64,000 nt of DNA, from NCBI RefSeq assembly GCF_036226465.1, contig NZ_CP108476.1, positions 558,001 through 622,000 on the forward strand, written 5' to 3'. The notes under the pieces were generated by a model that was not told where the DNA came from, searched no databases, and saw only the letters and a program-made list of their open reading frames with translations. Every line of letters begins with the position of its first letter. Positions within the stretch are counted from its first letter, which is position 1. Made by a program: the position numbers and the translations under genes. Of the stretch, positions 44,733 to 53,436 are shown piece by piece. This DNA comes from Kitasatospora sp. NBC_01250. GTDB lineage: Bacteria; Actinomycetota; Actinomycetes; Streptomycetales; Streptomycetaceae.

Positions 44733-45168
44733 GCTGCAACTCGGCCGCCCGGGCGGCGTGCACCATGTCGAGCAGCAGGATCAGGCCGCTCGCGTCGTCC
44801 AGCAGGTGGTCCACGCCCAGGTCGAGCAGGCGCTGCCGGTCGGTGTCGGCCTTGCGGCTGCCGACCGACAGGTTGCCGCCGACGACGACCGGGCAGCGCA
44901 GCCGCCCGGCGGCGCGCAGCCCGGGCAGGGTGCGCAGGTCCTGGTGGGCGTGGCCGTTGAGGGTGCCGATCAGCACGGCCTCGGCCTCGGGGTGGCGGTC
45001 GTGGGCGTCGGCGAAGTCGGCCAGCGGGGTGCACACGCCGAGGTTGACCACGGTGAAGCCGTGGGCCCGCAACTGCATGGCGATCAGCTGGTTGGCCACG
45101 GCGTGCGCGTCGCTCTCGGCCACGCCCAGGATGACCAGGCGGTCCATCGACCCGTCAGCGGTGTTCAT
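44725..45168 (-). CDS. Glutamate mutase S-subunit-like cobalamin-binding protein
   Basis: 147 aa from ATG 45168. It is a B12-binding Rossmann domain: MDRLVILGVAESDAHAVANQ, then GFTVVNLGVCTPL and CPVVVGGNLSVGS, which matches the GlmS/MutS order (DxHxxG ... S/T-x-L ... GG). The lower-ligand motif reads DAHAVA, keeping Asp and His but with Ala where Gly is usual. It overlaps the E-subunit gene by 8 bp, so a 1:1 complex is expected. Confidence 0.88.
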   Translation of the reverse strand: MNTADGSMDRLVILGVAESDAHAVANQLIAMQLRAHGFTVVNLGVCTPLADFADAHDRHPEAEAVLIGTLNGHAHQDLRTLPGLRAAGRLRCPVVVGGNLSVGSRKADTDRQRLLDLGVDHLLDDASGLILLLDMVHAARAAELQHG

Positions 45169-45231
45169 CAGGAGTGCCCTTTCGGTGGGAACGGTCCGGG
45201 TGCGGCGGCGCTCGGTCCGCCAAGGCGGCGG

Positions 45232-46452
45232 TCAGTCCTCGAAGGCGGCGAACAGTTCGCGGTGGTTGACCTCGGCCAGGCGGTCGGGGTGGTACTCCTC
45301 GGGGTCGGCGTGGCGCAGCGAGTCGAAGACCAGGTCGATGGCGGCCACCAGGCCCCAGACGTGGTGGTAGGCCGGCCACCCGGGGTGCCCGCGCCGGTGG
45401 TCGTCCTCGCGGGCGAACAGGTAGTTGGCCCAGTCCCGGCTCATCGGGGCGCGGTGGTGGAAGTCGTGCACCACGGTGTCGCCGGTGAGCACCAGGTAGC
45501 GGGCGGGGAAGTGCACCAGCAGCATCCGGCCGCCCCACCGGGCCCAGGCCGCCGCCCGGCGCACCGGCGGCAGGCCGGGCGGCGGGGCCGCCTCGCCGAT
45601 GAAGATCGCGTTGGTCAGGGCGGCGAAGTAGTCCCGGCCGCGGCGCACCGGCTCGTCGGGGGCGGGGAAGGTGTGCTTGACGCAGAGCCGGAAGGTGTTG
45701 CTGACCTGGTAGAGCACGGTCATCGGGACGACCCAGGCGACCAGCAGGAGGACCCACAGGTGCAGCAGGGTCGCCAGCCCCGCCACCGCGACCCACCCGA
45801 GGGCGGTGCCGGTGCGCCAGGCCGGCTCGGCGGAGTGGAAGTAGGAGCGGATCCTGGCGGTCAGGAAGCGCGCGTGGAAGACCGGGGAGACGGTCTTGAG
45901 CAGCGTGCGGCGCCACATCTCGCGCCGGCTCATCCCCGGGCGCAGTCCTAGGCTGACCAGGAACGCCTGCACGGTGGGATCGCGCAGCGTCATGTGGTGC
46001 ACGGCGTGGTGGTCGGAGACGTGCTCGGTGCTGTAGCGGCCGAAGTCCTGGATCACCAGCAGCGCGGCGATCGTGCGGCCGAGCAGCACGTCGCGGCGCT
46101 TGTGGCCCCACATGTTGAGGTGGGCGCACTGGTGGTAGACCATCATGCGCAGGTTGCGGGCGCCGTGCAGGGTCATCGCCCAGCCCACCGGCACCAGCAG
46201 CAGCCACCAGCGCCCGGCCGCCAGCGCGAGCGCGCCGGCGGCCAGGCCCGCGGTGACCGACACCGAGGCGTTGACCAGGTGCCTGGTCGGGGTGTACGCG
46301 GTGCGGGGCTGGTCGGCGAGCGGACGGCCCGTCAGCAGGGTCAGCGGCAGGGCGAACGCGGCGGGCAGCCGCCGCATCGACTCGCGGACGGGGTCGTCCG
46401 CCGCCTCGTGCCCGGCGGCCGGCGCAAACGGGCGGTACACCTCGGATCTCAC
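45232..46452 (-). CDS. Membrane fatty-acid desaturase/hydroxylase-like enzyme
   Basis: 406 aa from GTG 46452. Three histidine boxes bind a di-iron centre: YHQCAHLNMW, then HVSDHHAVHHMT, and VVHDFHHRAPMSRDW. Between them lie membrane segments (WLLLVPVGWAMTLHGA, LLHLWVLLLVAWVVPMTVLY). Relatives desaturate or hydroxylate acyl chains or tailor small molecules. In this run it could install a double bond or hydroxyl on the product. Gap of 63 bp to the mutase S-subunit gene. Confidence 0.85.
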   Translation of the reverse strand: MRSEVYRPFAPAAGHEAADDPVRESMRRLPAAFALPLTLLTGRPLADQPRTAYTPTRHLVNASVSVTAGLAAGALALAAGRWWLLLVPVGWAMTLHGARNLRMMVYHQCAHLNMWGHKRRDVLLGRTIAALLVIQDFGRYSTEHVSDHHAVHHMTLRDPTVQAFLVSLGLRPGMSRREMWRRTLLKTVSPVFHARFLTARIRSYFHSAEPAWRTGTALGWVAVAGLATLLHLWVLLLVAWVVPMTVLYQVSNTFRLCVKHTFPAPDEPVRRGRDYFAALTNAIFIGEAAPPPGLPPVRRAAAWARWGGRMLLVHFPARYLVLTGDTVVHDFHHRAPMSRDWANYLFAREDDHRRGHPGWPAYHHVWGLVAAIDLVFDSLRHADPEEYHPDRLAEVNHRELFAAFED

Positions 46453-46514
46453 CGAATCTCTCTTCCCGGGCGTGGTTGTGCGGTGGAAAAGGCGGCTCCA
46501 GGGCCGGTCATGCC

Positions 46515-48026
46515 TCAGGGAGTGGCCTCCAGCTCGGCGGCCAGCGCGAGCAGGTCGTCGAGCAGCTGGTCCAGCTGCTCGGTGCCGGTCTGCGGGTTGA
46601 GCAGCATCAGCTTGAGGAAGACCCGGCTGCCGCCGTCCGGCTGCGCGATGTGGGTGCGGGCGAGCAGCGCACGGCCGTCCTCCATCACCCGGCGGCGCAG
46701 CAGGCCGTTGAACGCGTCGGCGTCCAGGCCGTGGCCGGGCAGGTAGCGGAAGAGCACGGCGGTCAGCGGCGGCTCGGTGCCCAGCTCCAGGCGGGGCTCG
46801 GCGCTGATCCGGGCGGCGGCGTGCCGGGCCAGGTCGTGGCAGGTGTCCACCATCTGCGCCACGGCCTCCCGGCCCAGGGTGCGCATGGAGACGGCGATCT
46901 TCAGCGCGTCGACCCGGCGGGTGGTCTGCAGCGAGGTGTTCTGCGAGCCGATGTAGCCGGCGCAGGTGTCGTCGTCGGCGCTCAGGCAGGTGGTGGGCTG
47001 CAGGCCGAACGAGACCATGGTCTCGGCCCGGCGCACCAGCAGCGCGGCCGAGGAGGCCGGGGTCCAGCCGAACTTGTGCAGGTCCATGGTGACCGAGTCG
47101 GCCTCCTCGATGCCCCGCAGCATCGGGCGCAGCCGCGGCGAGAAGAGCGCGCCGGCCCCGTAGGCGGCGTCCGCGTGCAGCCAGAGGCCGTGCGCGCGGG
47201 CGATGGCGGCCAGCTCCGGCAGCGGGTCGACGATGCCCAGGTCGGTGGAGCCGGCGACGGCCACCAGCGCCACGGCGACCTCGTGCTCGGGCAGTTCGGC
47301 CAGGATCCGCTCGGCCTCGGCGGGGATCATCCGGCCGTGTGCGTCGATCGGGACGGTGCGGATGTTCTCCTCGCCGATGCCCAGCAGGCGCACCGCGCGC
47401 TCGATCGAGAAGTGCACGCCCTGCGGGGCCAGCACGACCGGCTGCACGCCCAGGCGCAGCAGGCCCTCCTGGAAGGCGTGCCGGCCGATCTTGTCGGCCA
47501 GCACGGTGTCACGGGCCATGGTCATGGCCATCAGGTTGGAGACGCTGCCGCCGGAGGTGAGGGTGCCGCCGGCCGTCACCGGGTCGTAGCCGACCAGCTC
47601 GGCGAGCTGGGCGATCACCCAGCGGTCCAGCTCCAGGGCGAACGGTCCGCTCTCCCAGGCGTGCAGGGACTGGTTGAGGACGGCGCCCACCAGCTCGGCG
47701 GCGGCGGCCACGTCGGTGGGCGGCGGCTGCATCCGGGCCACGGCGGCCGGGTGGGTGATGTCCACCGACCACTGGGCGAAGGGCCGCACCAGCTCGGCCA
47801 GCGCCTGCTCGGGTGCCGTGCGCTCCTCGGGCAGCAGCGGGGCGCTGAGCGCCGCCGCGGCCGCGGCCCGCGCGGCGGCGGGGCCGCCGGGCGCGACCGG
47901 TCCGCTGCGCGCGGCGGCGACCTCGCTCAGGATGTCCAGCGCGGTGTTGACCAGGCTGCGCACGCTTTCCAGGCCCTCGGCGGTGCCCGCGGGCTGGTAG
48001 AGCGCAGCGGATGCGGTGCGGCTCAA
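46515..48026 (-). CDS. Group II PLP-dependent amino-acid decarboxylase
   Basis: 503 aa from TTG 48026, chosen because AAGAGGAG lies eight nt upstream. Family motifs: TSGGSVSNLMAMTMARD, LWLHADAAYGAGALFSPRLR, and the PLP lysine in VTMDLHKFGWTPAS. These match 2,4-diaminobutyrate, glutamate and aromatic decarboxylases (PF00282). In vicenistatin-type pathways a decarboxylase acts on 3-methylaspartate-derived units made by glutamate mutase; the same logic fits here but is inference. Confidence 0.88.
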   Translation of the reverse strand: MSRTASAALYQPAGTAEGLESVRSLVNTALDILSEVAAARSGPVAPGGPAAARAAAAAALSAPLLPEERTAPEQALAELVRPFAQWSVDITHPAAVARMQPPPTDVAAAAELVGAVLNQSLHAWESGPFALELDRWVIAQLAELVGYDPVTAGGTLTSGGSVSNLMAMTMARDTVLADKIGRHAFQEGLLRLGVQPVVLAPQGVHFSIERAVRLLGIGEENIRTVPIDAHGRMIPAEAERILAELPEHEVAVALVAVAGSTDLGIVDPLPELAAIARAHGLWLHADAAYGAGALFSPRLRPMLRGIEEADSVTMDLHKFGWTPASSAALLVRRAETMVSFGLQPTTCLSADDDTCAGYIGSQNTSLQTTRRVDALKIAVSMRTLGREAVAQMVDTCHDLARHAAARISAEPRLELGTEPPLTAVLFRYLPGHGLDADAFNGLLRRRVMEDGRALLARTHIAQPDGGSRVFLKLMLLNPQTGTEQLDQLLDDLLALAAELEATP

Positions 48027-48088
48027 GGCTGTTCTCCTCTTGGGTGGGGTGCGGACGCCACGAGGGGCGTCCGCCGGACAGGCCGTGG

Positions 48089-49456
48089 TCAGGACGGGCT
48101 GGGCGCAGCGGCAGCGGCAGCGGCCTCGACATCGACGTCCTCGGACGCGGATGCGGACGCGGACCCGGACGCGGGCGCGGACCCGGACGCGCTCGTGCGC
48201 TGGTGCGGCAGGTCGGTCGGGAAGTCCTTGAGCCCCCGCACCGGCGAGAACGCCACCCAGAGCAGCGCCAGCACGAAGGTGGCGGCGGTGATCCACAGCG
48301 TGGGCCGCAGCCCGACCTCGTCACCGAGCCAGCCGCCGATCAGCGCACCGAGCGGCAGCGGCCCCCAGGCGATGAAGCGGCAGCCCGCGTTGACCCGGCC
48401 CAGCAGGTGCGGCGGGGTGATGACCTGACGCAGGCTCACCACGTGGATGGTCGACATGGTGGAGCCCAGGCCGCACAGCGCGAACGCCGTGATGTAGAGC
48501 GCGTAGGAGAGCGCTCCCCGGCCCGGGGCCAGCGGGATCAGCACCGGCGCGCAGCAGCACAGCGCGAGCTCCAGCATCACCGCCCGCCCCAGACCGAGCC
48601 GCTCCTTGAGCCACCCGGCACCGAGCGCGCCGAGCAGCGAGCCGATCGCGCCCGCGCCGAGCACCAGGCCGATGGTCCCCGGGCTCATCCCGAGGTGGCG
48701 GGCCGCGTACAGCACGAAGACGGTCTGCAGCGACATCCAGCACAGGTTGTAGGTGCCCGCCTCCAGTGCGATCGCCCGGATCGAGGCGTTGCGCAGCACC
48801 ATCCGCAGGCCCTCGGCGATGCTGCGGGCGGTGGAGACGCGCTCGGCGGGCTGCTCGGGCAGCGGCTCGGCGCGGCGGATCGTGCTGAGCGAGCCGACCG
48901 AGACCAGGTAGGAGACGCAGTTGACCAGCAGCGCGATCGGCGCGCTCATCCAGCTGATCAGCAGGCCGCCCAGCGCGGGGCCGCCGATCTGCGCGACCGA
49001 ACTGCTCGCGGAGAGCTTGCTGTTGCCCTCCACCAGGTGGTCGTGGTCGATCAGCGAGGGCAGGTAGGACTGGTAGGAGACGTCGAACACCACGGTGAGC
49101 ACGCCGATGGCGAGCGCGGCCAGGTACAGGTACCAGATGTTCAGCGCGCCCAGCGCCGCGCACAGCGGCACGGTGCCCACCAGCACCGCCCGGCCCAGGT
49201 TGGCGCCGATCATCAGCGGGCGGCGCCGGCGGCGGTCCGCCCAGACCCCGATGAACAGGGTCAGGCCCAGGAACGGCGCGTAGTTGGCGGCGTTCAGCAG
49301 GCCGAGCTGGGTGGAGCTGGCGTGCAGCTGGTAGACCGCGGCCAGCGGCAGGGCCAGCTGGGTGACCTGGGCGCCGAGCAGCGAGACGCTCTCCCCTGCC
49401 CAGAGCCTGAGGAAGTCCCGGTCCTGCCACAGACCGCCGAAACGCGGACGGTTCAC
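48089..49456 (-). CDS. MFS exporter (EntS-like)
   Basis: 455 aa from GTG 49456, overlapping the ATP-grasp stop upstream (GTGA). About twelve membrane segments with FIGVWADRRRRRPLMIGANL in loop 2-3. The MFS_3 type exports siderophores and small peptides. The C-terminal 35 residues are a Ser/Ala-rich low-complexity tail (SASGSAPASGSASASASEDV). It is the only transporter in the 42-57 kb run and probably exports its product. Confidence 0.9.
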   Translation of the reverse strand: MNRPRFGGLWQDRDFLRLWAGESVSLLGAQVTQLALPLAAVYQLHASSTQLGLLNAANYAPFLGLTLFIGVWADRRRRRPLMIGANLGRAVLVGTVPLCAALGALNIWYLYLAALAIGVLTVVFDVSYQSYLPSLIDHDHLVEGNSKLSASSSVAQIGGPALGGLLISWMSAPIALLVNCVSYLVSVGSLSTIRRAEPLPEQPAERVSTARSIAEGLRMVLRNASIRAIALEAGTYNLCWMSLQTVFVLYAARHLGMSPGTIGLVLGAGAIGSLLGALGAGWLKERLGLGRAVMLELALCCCAPVLIPLAPGRGALSYALYITAFALCGLGSTMSTIHVVSLRQVITPPHLLGRVNAGCRFIAWGPLPLGALIGGWLGDEVGLRPTLWITAATFVLALLWVAFSPVRGLKDFPTDLPHQRTSASGSAPASGSASASASEDVDVEAAAAAAAPSPS

Positions 49457-52074
49457 GCCTGGCTCCCGGGGCGGTCCTCGACGTGGAAGCAGCAGCCGAT
49501 CTGCGCGCCGTTGGACATGCTGACGATGCCGACCTGCGGATCGGGGGTGCCGCGCACCAGCATCCCGGCGTAGTCCGAGCCGACCATCAGGACGCCGTAG
49601 GCGACCACCATCTGCTCGAAGCCGCGCCCGTCGTCGCGCACGAACCGCTCGGCCACCGGCAGCACCCGCTCCTGCACCACGTAGGGCCCGTCGACGGCCC
49701 CGCGCAGGTGCGCCTCCCACTCCTCCTGGCCCACCGACCAGCCGGGGATGACGCCGACGCCGCCGTACAGCAGGGTGGGCTTGAGGGCGAGCCGGTCCTT
49801 GTTGGCCAGTGCGAAGGGCAGCAGGTCGATCCGCTCGCCGGCCCGCTCGACCCGCTCCTCGCGCAGGAACCGGGTCCACGGCAGGATCCGGTCCACCAGC
49901 TCGTGCTCGGCCGCCGACAGGGCCGGGCGGTTGCGCTCGTCGCTGAGCATCGCCAGGCTGCCCTTGTTGCCGTACAACTCGCAGTCCAGGCCCGCGAACA
50001 GGAAGGTCTCCCCGCGCTCGACGGCCGCCAGCAGCGGGTCGACCAGATCGTAGCTGCGCTGCTCGTCGGCCATCTCGCCGGGCAGGAAGATCCGGTAGAC
50101 CACGTCGACCTTGCGGCCGTGGATGTGCGGCACGCCGTTGCGGTACTCGAACTCGCCCAGGTGGCAGACGACGGTGTCGAAGCCGTTGCGCAGCCAGTCC
50201 GGGACCACGAAGTCCAGCCAGGGCTTGGTCTTGGCGTAGCCGTCGGGCCACTCGGTCAGGGCCAGCACCGGGCGCTCGGGCAGCGCGAAGCCGGCCGCCT
50301 CGGCCTGCTCGCGCAGCACCTCGGCGATCCGGGCGATCGGGTCCGGGTGCACCAGGCGCTCGGCCGCCGCGAAGGTGCGGAAGGCCTCGTTCTCGCGGAC
50401 CGTGCGGGCGAACTCGCCCATCTGCCAACCACCGAGCGAGCTGCCGGTGTTGAGCTCCATCAGCTTGAAGCCCGCCGGCTCGCGGTACATGTCGGCGCGC
50501 GACATCGCGGGCAGCGTGCGGCCGGCCCCGCGCATCACCAGGTCGATCTGGGTGGGCGTCATGCCCACCGCCTTGGCGAAGGCCCGCTTGTCACCGGCGA
50601 ACAGCCGCTCGGGGATCGTGGTGAGCAGCTCGAACAGCCCGTTGAGGTCGGACGTCAGACGCCGGCGGTCGGCCGCGTCCAGCAGCACCGGCCGGTTGAG
50701 CGACTGGCCGCCGCCCGCGCCGTAGCGGATCCAGTCGTTGCGCACCCCGGGGACGGTCATGTCGGCCGGCGCCCGCTCGGCGGCCAGGTAGCGACGGGTG
50801 ACCGGGTTCTCCAGCAGCGCGCCGAGCCCGTCCAGCGGGGAGCCGCCGAGCACCGGGCGGACCTCGGCCTCGGCCGCGTCCAGCGCCGCGGCGCAGCCCG
50901 ACGGGTCCTCGGCCAGCGCGAGCACGGCGGCGGTGCGCGGGGTGAGCGCCTTGGGCGGCAGCAGCAACTCGGTGCCGGGCTCGGCCAGCGCGATCACCTC
51001 GACCACGCCGGGCTGCTGGGCGGCGGCGCCGAGGTCGAGCGAGGCGAGGGTGCCGTCGTGCGGCGGGTAGAGGAAGCGGATCTCGGCCCACTGCTCGGCG
51101 GGCACGGCCGCCTCGGGCCGCTCGCCGAAGGCGAGCGCCGCGCCCAGCAGCGCCAGGTCGATCCCGGTGGCGAGGGTGCCGACCCGCGGGATCAGGTCGC
51201 CGCCCAGGCGCCCGTTCAGCTCGATCAGGCGCGGGCCGCGTGCGGTGAGCCGCAGCTCGGTGTGGGTGGTGCCCTGTTCGATGCCGAGCGCCCGGTGTGC
51301 GCCGACCACCAGTTCCTCGACCGCGCCCGCCCACGGCTCGTGGCGCCAGGGGCCGACCAGGTGGCCGACCTCCTCGCAGAACGGGTCGAAGCCCAGCCGC
51401 TTGCGCGCCACGAAGAGCGGCTGCGCCCGGCCGTCCGCCACGAGGCTGTCGACGCTGATCTCGGGGCCGTCCAGGAACTCCTCGACGAGCACCCCGCCGG
51501 AGGCGTCCAGCGGGCCCATCACGCTGGCCGCGGCCAGCGCGTAGGCGGGCGCGAAGTCGCCCGGCTCGCGGACCACGGTCACCCCCAGGCTGCCCGCCAG
51601 CGCGCGGGGCTTGAGGACCAGCGGGAAGCCGATCTCCTCGGCCGCCGCGGCGGCCTCGGCGGCGCTGTGCACCAGGCGGTGCCGGACGCCGGGCAGGCCG
51701 GCCGCGTCCAGCAGGGTGCGGGTGGTGAACTTGTCCCGGCAGGCGCGCGCGGCGGCCGGCGACATGTGGGGCAGGCCCAGCTGCCCGGCCACCTCGGCGG
51801 TGGCGACCAGCGACAGCTCGTCCCAGGTGTAGATCCCGGTGCGCGGGAAGCCGTCGGCGGTGGCGGCGGCGAGCAGGTCCTCGACGGCGGCGCGCAGTGC
51901 GACCGGATCGGTGGTGTCGGCGCCGCGGTGGTCGCCGACGTACTCCCGCTCCCAGGTCAGCGGGGCGGCAGAGACCAGCGCGAGGTCGTAGGCGCCGGCC
52001 AGCGAAGCCATCGCGTACTCGCGGTAGGTCCGCAGTCTGCTGCCCACCACTATCAGTCGGTCCCGGTCACGCAT
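49453..52074 (-). CDS. Two-module ATP-grasp ligase (ordinary plus circularly permuted)
   Basis: 873 aa from ATG 52074. Residues 1-410: an ordinary ATP-grasp carboxylate-amine ligase, with the ATP loop FPLVLKPRALAGSLGVTVVR, VEEFLDGPEISVDSLV and metal block HTELRLTARGPRLIELNGRL. Residues about 430-870: motifs run in the opposite order, with the metal block FKLMELNTGSSLGGWQ first and the ATP loop RLALKPTLLYGGVGVIPG near the C-terminus, which is the circularly permuted arrangement. Two modules imply two ATP-dependent amide or acyl-phosphate steps on one chain. Neighbours: MFS gene overlapped downstream, second ATP-grasp gene 136 bp upstream. Confidence 0.8.
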   Translation of the reverse strand: MRDRDRLIVVGSRLRTYREYAMASLAGAYDLALVSAAPLTWEREYVGDHRGADTTDPVALRAAVEDLLAAATADGFPRTGIYTWDELSLVATAEVAGQLGLPHMSPAAARACRDKFTTRTLLDAAGLPGVRHRLVHSAAEAAAAAEEIGFPLVLKPRALAGSLGVTVVREPGDFAPAYALAAASVMGPLDASGGVLVEEFLDGPEISVDSLVADGRAQPLFVARKRLGFDPFCEEVGHLVGPWRHEPWAGAVEELVVGAHRALGIEQGTTHTELRLTARGPRLIELNGRLGGDLIPRVGTLATGIDLALLGAALAFGERPEAAVPAEQWAEIRFLYPPHDGTLASLDLGAAAQQPGVVEVIALAEPGTELLLPPKALTPRTAAVLALAEDPSGCAAALDAAEAEVRPVLGGSPLDGLGALLENPVTRRYLAAERAPADMTVPGVRNDWIRYGAGGGQSLNRPVLLDAADRRRLTSDLNGLFELLTTIPERLFAGDKRAFAKAVGMTPTQIDLVMRGAGRTLPAMSRADMYREPAGFKLMELNTGSSLGGWQMGEFARTVRENEAFRTFAAAERLVHPDPIARIAEVLREQAEAAGFALPERPVLALTEWPDGYAKTKPWLDFVVPDWLRNGFDTVVCHLGEFEYRNGVPHIHGRKVDVVYRIFLPGEMADEQRSYDLVDPLLAAVERGETFLFAGLDCELYGNKGSLAMLSDERNRPALSAAEHELVDRILPWTRFLREERVERAGERIDLLPFALANKDRLALKPTLLYGGVGVIPGWSVGQEEWEAHLRGAVDGPYVVQERVLPVAERFVRDDGRGFEQMVVAYGVLMVGSDYAGMLVRGTPDPQVGIVSMSNGAQIGCCFHVEDRPGSQA

Positions 52075-52209
52075 CTGGCGCCCTCCGCTTCGTTTCGTCG
52101 TTCGTCGTGCTGGTGCCACGGCCCTGACCGGTCGTACGGCCGGTCGGGCACGTCGTCGTGCGTCCCCCGCCGGACGGGCCCCGAGGGCCTGCCCGCGGCG
52201 CTCGGCCGG

Positions 52210-53436
52210 TCAGCCGGTGACCGCCCGGCAGCGCACCCGGACCGTGCCGGCGGCCCGGACGATGGCGTCCTCCACCTCACGGCTGCTGGTGCCGCGGAAG
52301 CGGAACCGGGCGGCCACGTGCTCATAGCCGCCGACCTTGGGGATCGTCGTGCCCGGCTGCGGCAGCCGGCTCGCGTACGGGCCGGGCTCACCCACCGGCG
52401 CCGCGGCCTCCACCACCGTGCAGGGCGGCGCCACCGGCAGCGGCAGCAGCAGCCAGCCCGCGGTGCGGCCACCCGGCACGACCGGTGCGGCCGGGGTGCG
52501 GCCGAGCTGGATGTCCACGGCGGCGGCCATCAGGTCGATCCCGTGCACCTCGCGCCACACGAAGGGGATCTCCCCGCCGCCGACCCGGGCGCCGGCCTCC
52601 AGGAAGGTGAGCCGCGGCGCGCCCCGCCCGTCGGTGCCGGCGAACGCCTCCAGGTGGAACACCCAGGGCTCGCCGCCGCCCAGTGCCGCACCGACCTCGG
52701 CGGTGAACTGCTCGACGGCGGCGAGCAGTTCGGGGTCGTCCAGCTCCACCGAGCCGAGGAAGGCCCCGTCGGTGAACTCCCGGCAGCTGTTGACGTAGCG
52801 CGAGGCCCGCCAGGGCCCCAGCCGCTCGCCGGTCCACAGGCCGTCGATGTGCAGGACCGGGTCGGCCACGAAGCGCTGGACCAGGTACGGCTCCTGGCCC
52901 AGGTCCGGCGCGCTGTGCGCGTCGCCCTCGCCGTGCAGCACGGACACGCCCCGGCTGGCAGTGCCGCGCCGCGGCTTGACCACCACCGGCCAGCCGTTGC
53001 GGGCGGCGAAGGCCCGCACGGCGCCGGCGTCGGGCGCGTCCGCGTAGGCGGGCACCGGCACCCCGCCGCGCTCGGCGGCCACCACCATGGCGAGCTTGTC
53101 CCGGAACCGCTCCAGGTCGGCGCTCTGCTGACCGGGCAGGCCGAGCTCGGTGCGCAGCAGCGCCGCCGTGTCCAGGTCGCCCTCGTTCAGCGCCACCAGC
53201 CGGCCGACGGGCCCGAACCGCCCGGCCAGCCCGGCCATCGCCGCCCGCACCGCGTCCACCTGGTCGGTGGCCGCCACCACGGCCACGGCGGCGGCCTGCG
53301 CCGGCACCGAGGAGCGGGCCAGCTCGGTGGTGACATAGCTGATGTGCGCGGCGCCGTGGTCGAGGTAGTCCTCGTAGCGGGCGTACTGGTCGCGCCAGCG
53401 GTGCAGCACCACGATGTGCTCCGGCGCCGCGCTCAC
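52210..53436 (-). CDS. ATP-grasp carboxylate-amine ligase
   Basis: 408 aa from GTG 53436, overlapping the HypF stop (GTGA). Preceding residues form the Rossmann-like N-lobe (HIVVLHRWRDQYARYEDYLD), then LERFRDKLAMVVAAERGGVP, the ATP loop NGWPVVVKPRRGTASRGVSV, YLVQRFVADPVLHIDGLWTG, and the metal block PRLTFLEAGARVGGGEIPFV. This matches ATP-grasp enzymes that join a carboxylate to an amine through an acyl-phosphate (BacD/carnosine-synthase-like). The amine and acid are unknown. Confidence 0.85.
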   Translation of the reverse strand: MSAAPEHIVVLHRWRDQYARYEDYLDHGAAHISYVTTELARSSVPAQAAAVAVVAATDQVDAVRAAMAGLAGRFGPVGRLVALNEGDLDTAALLRTELGLPGQQSADLERFRDKLAMVVAAERGGVPVPAYADAPDAGAVRAFAARNGWPVVVKPRRGTASRGVSVLHGEGDAHSAPDLGQEPYLVQRFVADPVLHIDGLWTGERLGPWRASRYVNSCREFTDGAFLGSVELDDPELLAAVEQFTAEVGAALGGGEPWVFHLEAFAGTDGRGAPRLTFLEAGARVGGGEIPFVWREVHGIDLMAAAVDIQLGRTPAAPVVPGGRTAGWLLLPLPVAPPCTVVEAAAPVGEPGPYASRLPQPGTTIPKVGGYEHVAARFRFRGTSSREVEDAIVRAAGTVRVRCRAVTG

